A stretch of DNA of 64,000 nt, taken from the NCBI RefSeq assembly GCF_035222375.1, contig NC_085888.1, positions 2,976,001 to 3,040,000 of the forward strand. Direction: 5' to 3'. The stretch comes from Podospora pseudocomata. Its lineage: Eukaryota; Ascomycota; Sordariomycetes; Sordariales; Podosporaceae. Below the pieces are notes generated by a model. The model did no database searches. It was not told the DNA's origin and was given only the letters and a program-made list of their open reading frames with translations. Positions 61,254 through 64,000 of this stretch are shown one piece after another. Every line of letters starts with the position of its first letter. The stretch's first letter is position 1. The position numbers and the translations under genes are program-made.

Positions 61254-64000
61254 GGTTGGTGATTTTATGATTGCGTTATGGGGTTTCGGGTGTTTTGGTT
61301 TTGCGGGGTTCAATGATTCATGATTATGAGATGGAATATGGAGGACGGTGGTTAGTGAGAAGAGCCGGCAAGTGAGGTGAAAACCATTGCGAATCCTGCC
61401 GGATCGTCCGGTCGTGTGGAAGAGATCAGCTGCAGGCTGTGCGGGAGATGCCGACGTCATGTCACAGAGGGAGGCACAGCTTAGGCCACTTTGATGGCAT
61501 TGGTTAAACAGCAGCTTGGCAACCAAAGTCGCACAAGAATTAGACATTATACCGAGAAAACAGCATTAAAAAACCTAGGAGCCGGATCAACAGCTGAGAG
61601 TCTAAGCGGGAAAAGTCCCGTAATGTGTATGTTGCTTTGTTCGCAAATCTCAATGGCTGCGGTTGCGGTTGAAGTGTCGTTGAATTAAGGTTCTATTTTT
61701 GGGGTCGAGCGTGCCAAGCCGCTAGGGAAACGTCCTTTGGCGGTTTATTGGTTCCTTGGACAACCGCTGCATGTAGTATAATACTCCTGAAAATTAGCCC
61801 CTGAAATACCCCTGGAAAGACCATGAAAAAATAACCTTCTCATATGTGTCATTACAAACAATCGGTAGCCAGTAGCTCAAAGTTCAGACGTTCAAGGAAG
61901 GGTCCCAAATCGCCATCAAAGCTTCCATGCCACCCATCTATCCCTGAAGTGCCGGATCATGTTTGATGATAGTACCCGAATTATTGCTTTCCGCCCAAGA
62001 GAGTGTAGGTCGTTCCAAGATGAATCTGTTCATAGGGGCCTGTTTCCAAAAGGGGTCTGTGTTCAAAGTGCGCCTGTTCCAAAAAATGTGGTGTTTTCAA
62101 AACGAGGCTCTTTCCTTCATTTTTTCCTCTTTCCAAGGAATAGAAGACCCATCACAAAGAAAAAAAGAAAGAAAAAAAAAGAAGTCAAACTCGGCAATTA
62201 AGCCAAGCAACTCACGTGGAGACTCTCTCGTTTGAAGCCGGTCCTGAAGTGGTCAGTATTGGCTCATAGAAAACAAAACACAGAAGGCCGGTAGCGGCCA
62301 TCTCTCACACGAACACGATGCTTCCTATGCGCATGTCAATAATCTTAGCTTTTAACCCCTCATGATTGCACGGCTGTCATGGGAATAGGATCATCGTCAA
62401 ACCTTGTAAGGGATCAGTCAGTAACATGTTCTTTATCCAAGTATAAAGCCATCCGTACCTGTGTCAAGGAGTTTGTTTTTCATTGCCACCGCATGCAATT
62501 TGATCCTGACAATCCCTGGCTCCCCTTTACCCATCGGACTTTCTTGGGCTCAGTGCAGGAGTACACTCTCTTCATCGGTTGTGACTCAAAGTGCCCTTTC
62601 AAGGGGGCATCCATCACTCCATCTCCAGCCATCTCCCGTAAAGTAACTGACATTGTTGACGTATGCAGGTAGCGGTCTCATTCATTTCCCAAATCTGCCC
62701 AGGGATAGTCGAAGACGCAAAGTGAAAGTGGGAAGCGGCGGAAGAATGACGCAAGGGAAAAATGAGAAGCAGTACAAGTACGGATGCCGTATGGGACAAT
62801 GTAATGCTCTGTCAACAATACCGTTAGCGCCCTCGCCTTACCAATATCCCCGTAAGCGTCTGGACAAGACTTACCATTCTCAAGAATGGAACCCCCGTCG
62901 CAGTGAAATACATTCTCGGAGCAGGCGTGGAATCGTGAGCCCTCGTCTTTAAGTGTGGATGTGCTGCTTGGTGCTTTTGGTTGTTTGAACGACACTGGTC
63001 GAGGCTAAGAGATAGCCGACACTGAGAATTCGACTGACAAGGTTGAAGGGGCGAGCTTTGGCATGTTGTAGTCGTGCGGGGTGTAATCAGGTTAGGAGGC
63101 GACCATTGACACATATGGCCCTCTTGGGCTTGTCGAGCAGGTACCCACCCATGGTAGCACCAGTGTACAACATGGAGTAGAGCTTGATGGCGTTGGTGGC
63201 GAGAATGACACTGAAGAATGCCTGTGTTGGTCCAACTCCCCTTGGAGTAACTGCCCGTCTCTGATCTCTTGCTGCATGCATGCCTGGTGCAGCTGGAAAT
63301 TGTTTGTGGTCTTGTACGAGTTGATACGGCGGTCTTGACACTAGGACCTGATGAAGGGAGGAAATTCATTGAGATGTCTTGACACCAAAGGGCCTGTCAG
63401 GCTTCTTCCAGGCTTGGCGCGTTGACCGAGCGGACTAAAGGCGATATAGGTTTGACTGCAACGATTTGACAAAGGTGCACTCGAGATTTTGTGTAAGTAG
63501 GAAGATGCTGGACGTGGCCCCAGTTAGGTTCCAAGGCGCAAGGGACCCGAGTGATTCATCTTGGGGTTCGTCATGGATGAAACCGACCGAGTGAGAGTCT
63601 CGTCGGCCAGCACTGGCACGGTAAGTGTTGAGAAGAAGCTTTCGTATATTGCTGTCATGTAGGTAATAGCTGCACTGGAATCATTGCGTCAGGCGGCGTA
63701 TTATGGCCGGGGGTCTTGGCCGGTTGACACGTATATGATCGAGGTGATCATGCTTGAGAACAGGATGATCATGCTAGGAAAAGATACATGAATGCAGGGA
63801 TCGATCGTCAACGTTGTTGTTATGTGATGATACGAATCCGACCGCCTTCATGTTTGGCTGTTGGCAATGTAGGAAGGTTGAGTTGCCAATGATTGTGTGG
63901 TGGTGTGTGGTGGTGTGTGGTGGTGTGTGGTGTTGGGGCGTGAAACTGTTTGTGCTTGTGTGTGTTTGTCGGCAAGGTGTGCATGAGCTGACGGGGTTTG
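61254..64000. other. Gene-poor right end
   Basis: 2.7 kb. A minus-strand frame 63087-63281 (MHAARD... with a hydrophobic FFSVILATNAIKLYSMLYTGATMGGYLL) could be a small membrane protein but is too short to call. An A-rich run lies at about 62150-62185. A plus-strand fragment at 63409-63436 resembles the 5' half of a tRNA but lacks a T arm. Four tandem 10-bp GT/GG units occur at 63893-63932. No further gene supported. Confidence 0.4.
63893..63932. repeat. Short tandem repeat
   Basis: Four near-perfect copies of a 10-bp TGTGTGGTGG unit. Confidence 0.8.

Noticed and set aside
63087-63281. Small hydrophobic frame, possible mitochondrial membrane subunit
   Set aside because: The helix is suggestive, but I cannot match it to a known small subunit and the start and exon structure are unclear.
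63409-63436. tRNA-like 5' half (GCGTTGACCGAGCGGACTAA)
   Set aside because: It resembles an A box of a Ser/Leu tRNA, but no T arm (GGTTCRA) and no pairing acceptor end follow within 200 bp. At most a tRNA fragment.
1-64000. CRISPR array, secondary-metabolite cluster or NLR-type incompatibility genes
   Set aside because: No regularly spaced identical repeats, no PKS/NRPS/terpene core, and no NACHT/NB-ARC or HET domain seen in any frame.

Overview
The window looks like nuclear DNA of a filamentous ascomycete, probably a Sordariomycete close to the Sordariales. Genes carry short introns (about 44-180 nt) with GT(A/G)-type donors and CTAAC/CTGAC branch sites. Gene content is typically pezizomycotinan: an RTA1-like membrane protein, a Zn2Cys6 regulator, a BiP ending in HDEL, Rsm1 and a fungal PARG. 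A split tRNA gene and a Ty1/copia retrotransposon are also present. I assign no species.

Region by region: 1-4.87 kb has no gene I can support. 4.87-7.37 kb holds a convergent pair, an RTA1-like seven-helix protein and a Zn2Cys6 transcription factor, with 27 bp between their stop codons. 7.87-8.11 kb is a MITE. 8.36-10.27 kb (minus) is CCT5 with two micro-exons, divergent from HBS1 (10.96-13.46 kb). 13.5-15.6 kb is non-coding and contains eroded 22-bp repeats. 15.63-17.92 kb is the ER chaperone BiP/Kar2. A tRNA-Pro(CGG) gene with an intron lies at 18.72 kb. 20.05-21.86 kb is the 60S biogenesis factor Rei1. A second copy of the MITE is at 22.31 kb, next to a broken cysteine-rich/transmembrane gene. 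23.8-25.4 kb (minus) is a C3HC zinc-finger Rsm1-type protein, and 26.5-30.6 kb an AZUL-HECT ubiquitin ligase. 31.2-33.3 kb is an F-box protein, 33.6-35.2 kb (minus) a mitochondrial hydroxyacid-oxoacid transhydrogenase, and 35.7-38.9 kb (minus) the sulfite reductase flavoprotein Met10. 41.3-45.0 kb is a copper-exporting P1B ATPase.

45-51.3 kb is gene-poor. It holds one hypothetical protein and a run of small, partly decayed minus-strand genes that appear related to each other. 51.29-57.23 kb is a nearly intact, young Ty1/copia element. Its 3' LTR ends four bases beyond the stop codon of a convergent PARG-like gene (57.2-58.6 kb). 59.3-60.4 kb encodes a Rei1-like paralogue without the two N-terminal fingers. 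60.5-61.3 kb (minus) is an isoprenylcysteine methyltransferase-like protein. The last 2.7 kb has no gene I can support.

The conserved genes are housekeeping functions: protein folding (CCT5, BiP), ribosome assembly and rescue (Rei1, Hbs1), ubiquitin ligation (HECT, F-box), sulfate assimilation and copper export. They do not form one pathway or gene cluster. The more unusual signals are the MITE pair, the decayed small-gene family, the copia insertion at the PARG 3' end, the truncated Rei1 paralogue and several splice oddities. I did not find a convincing new multi-gene system.
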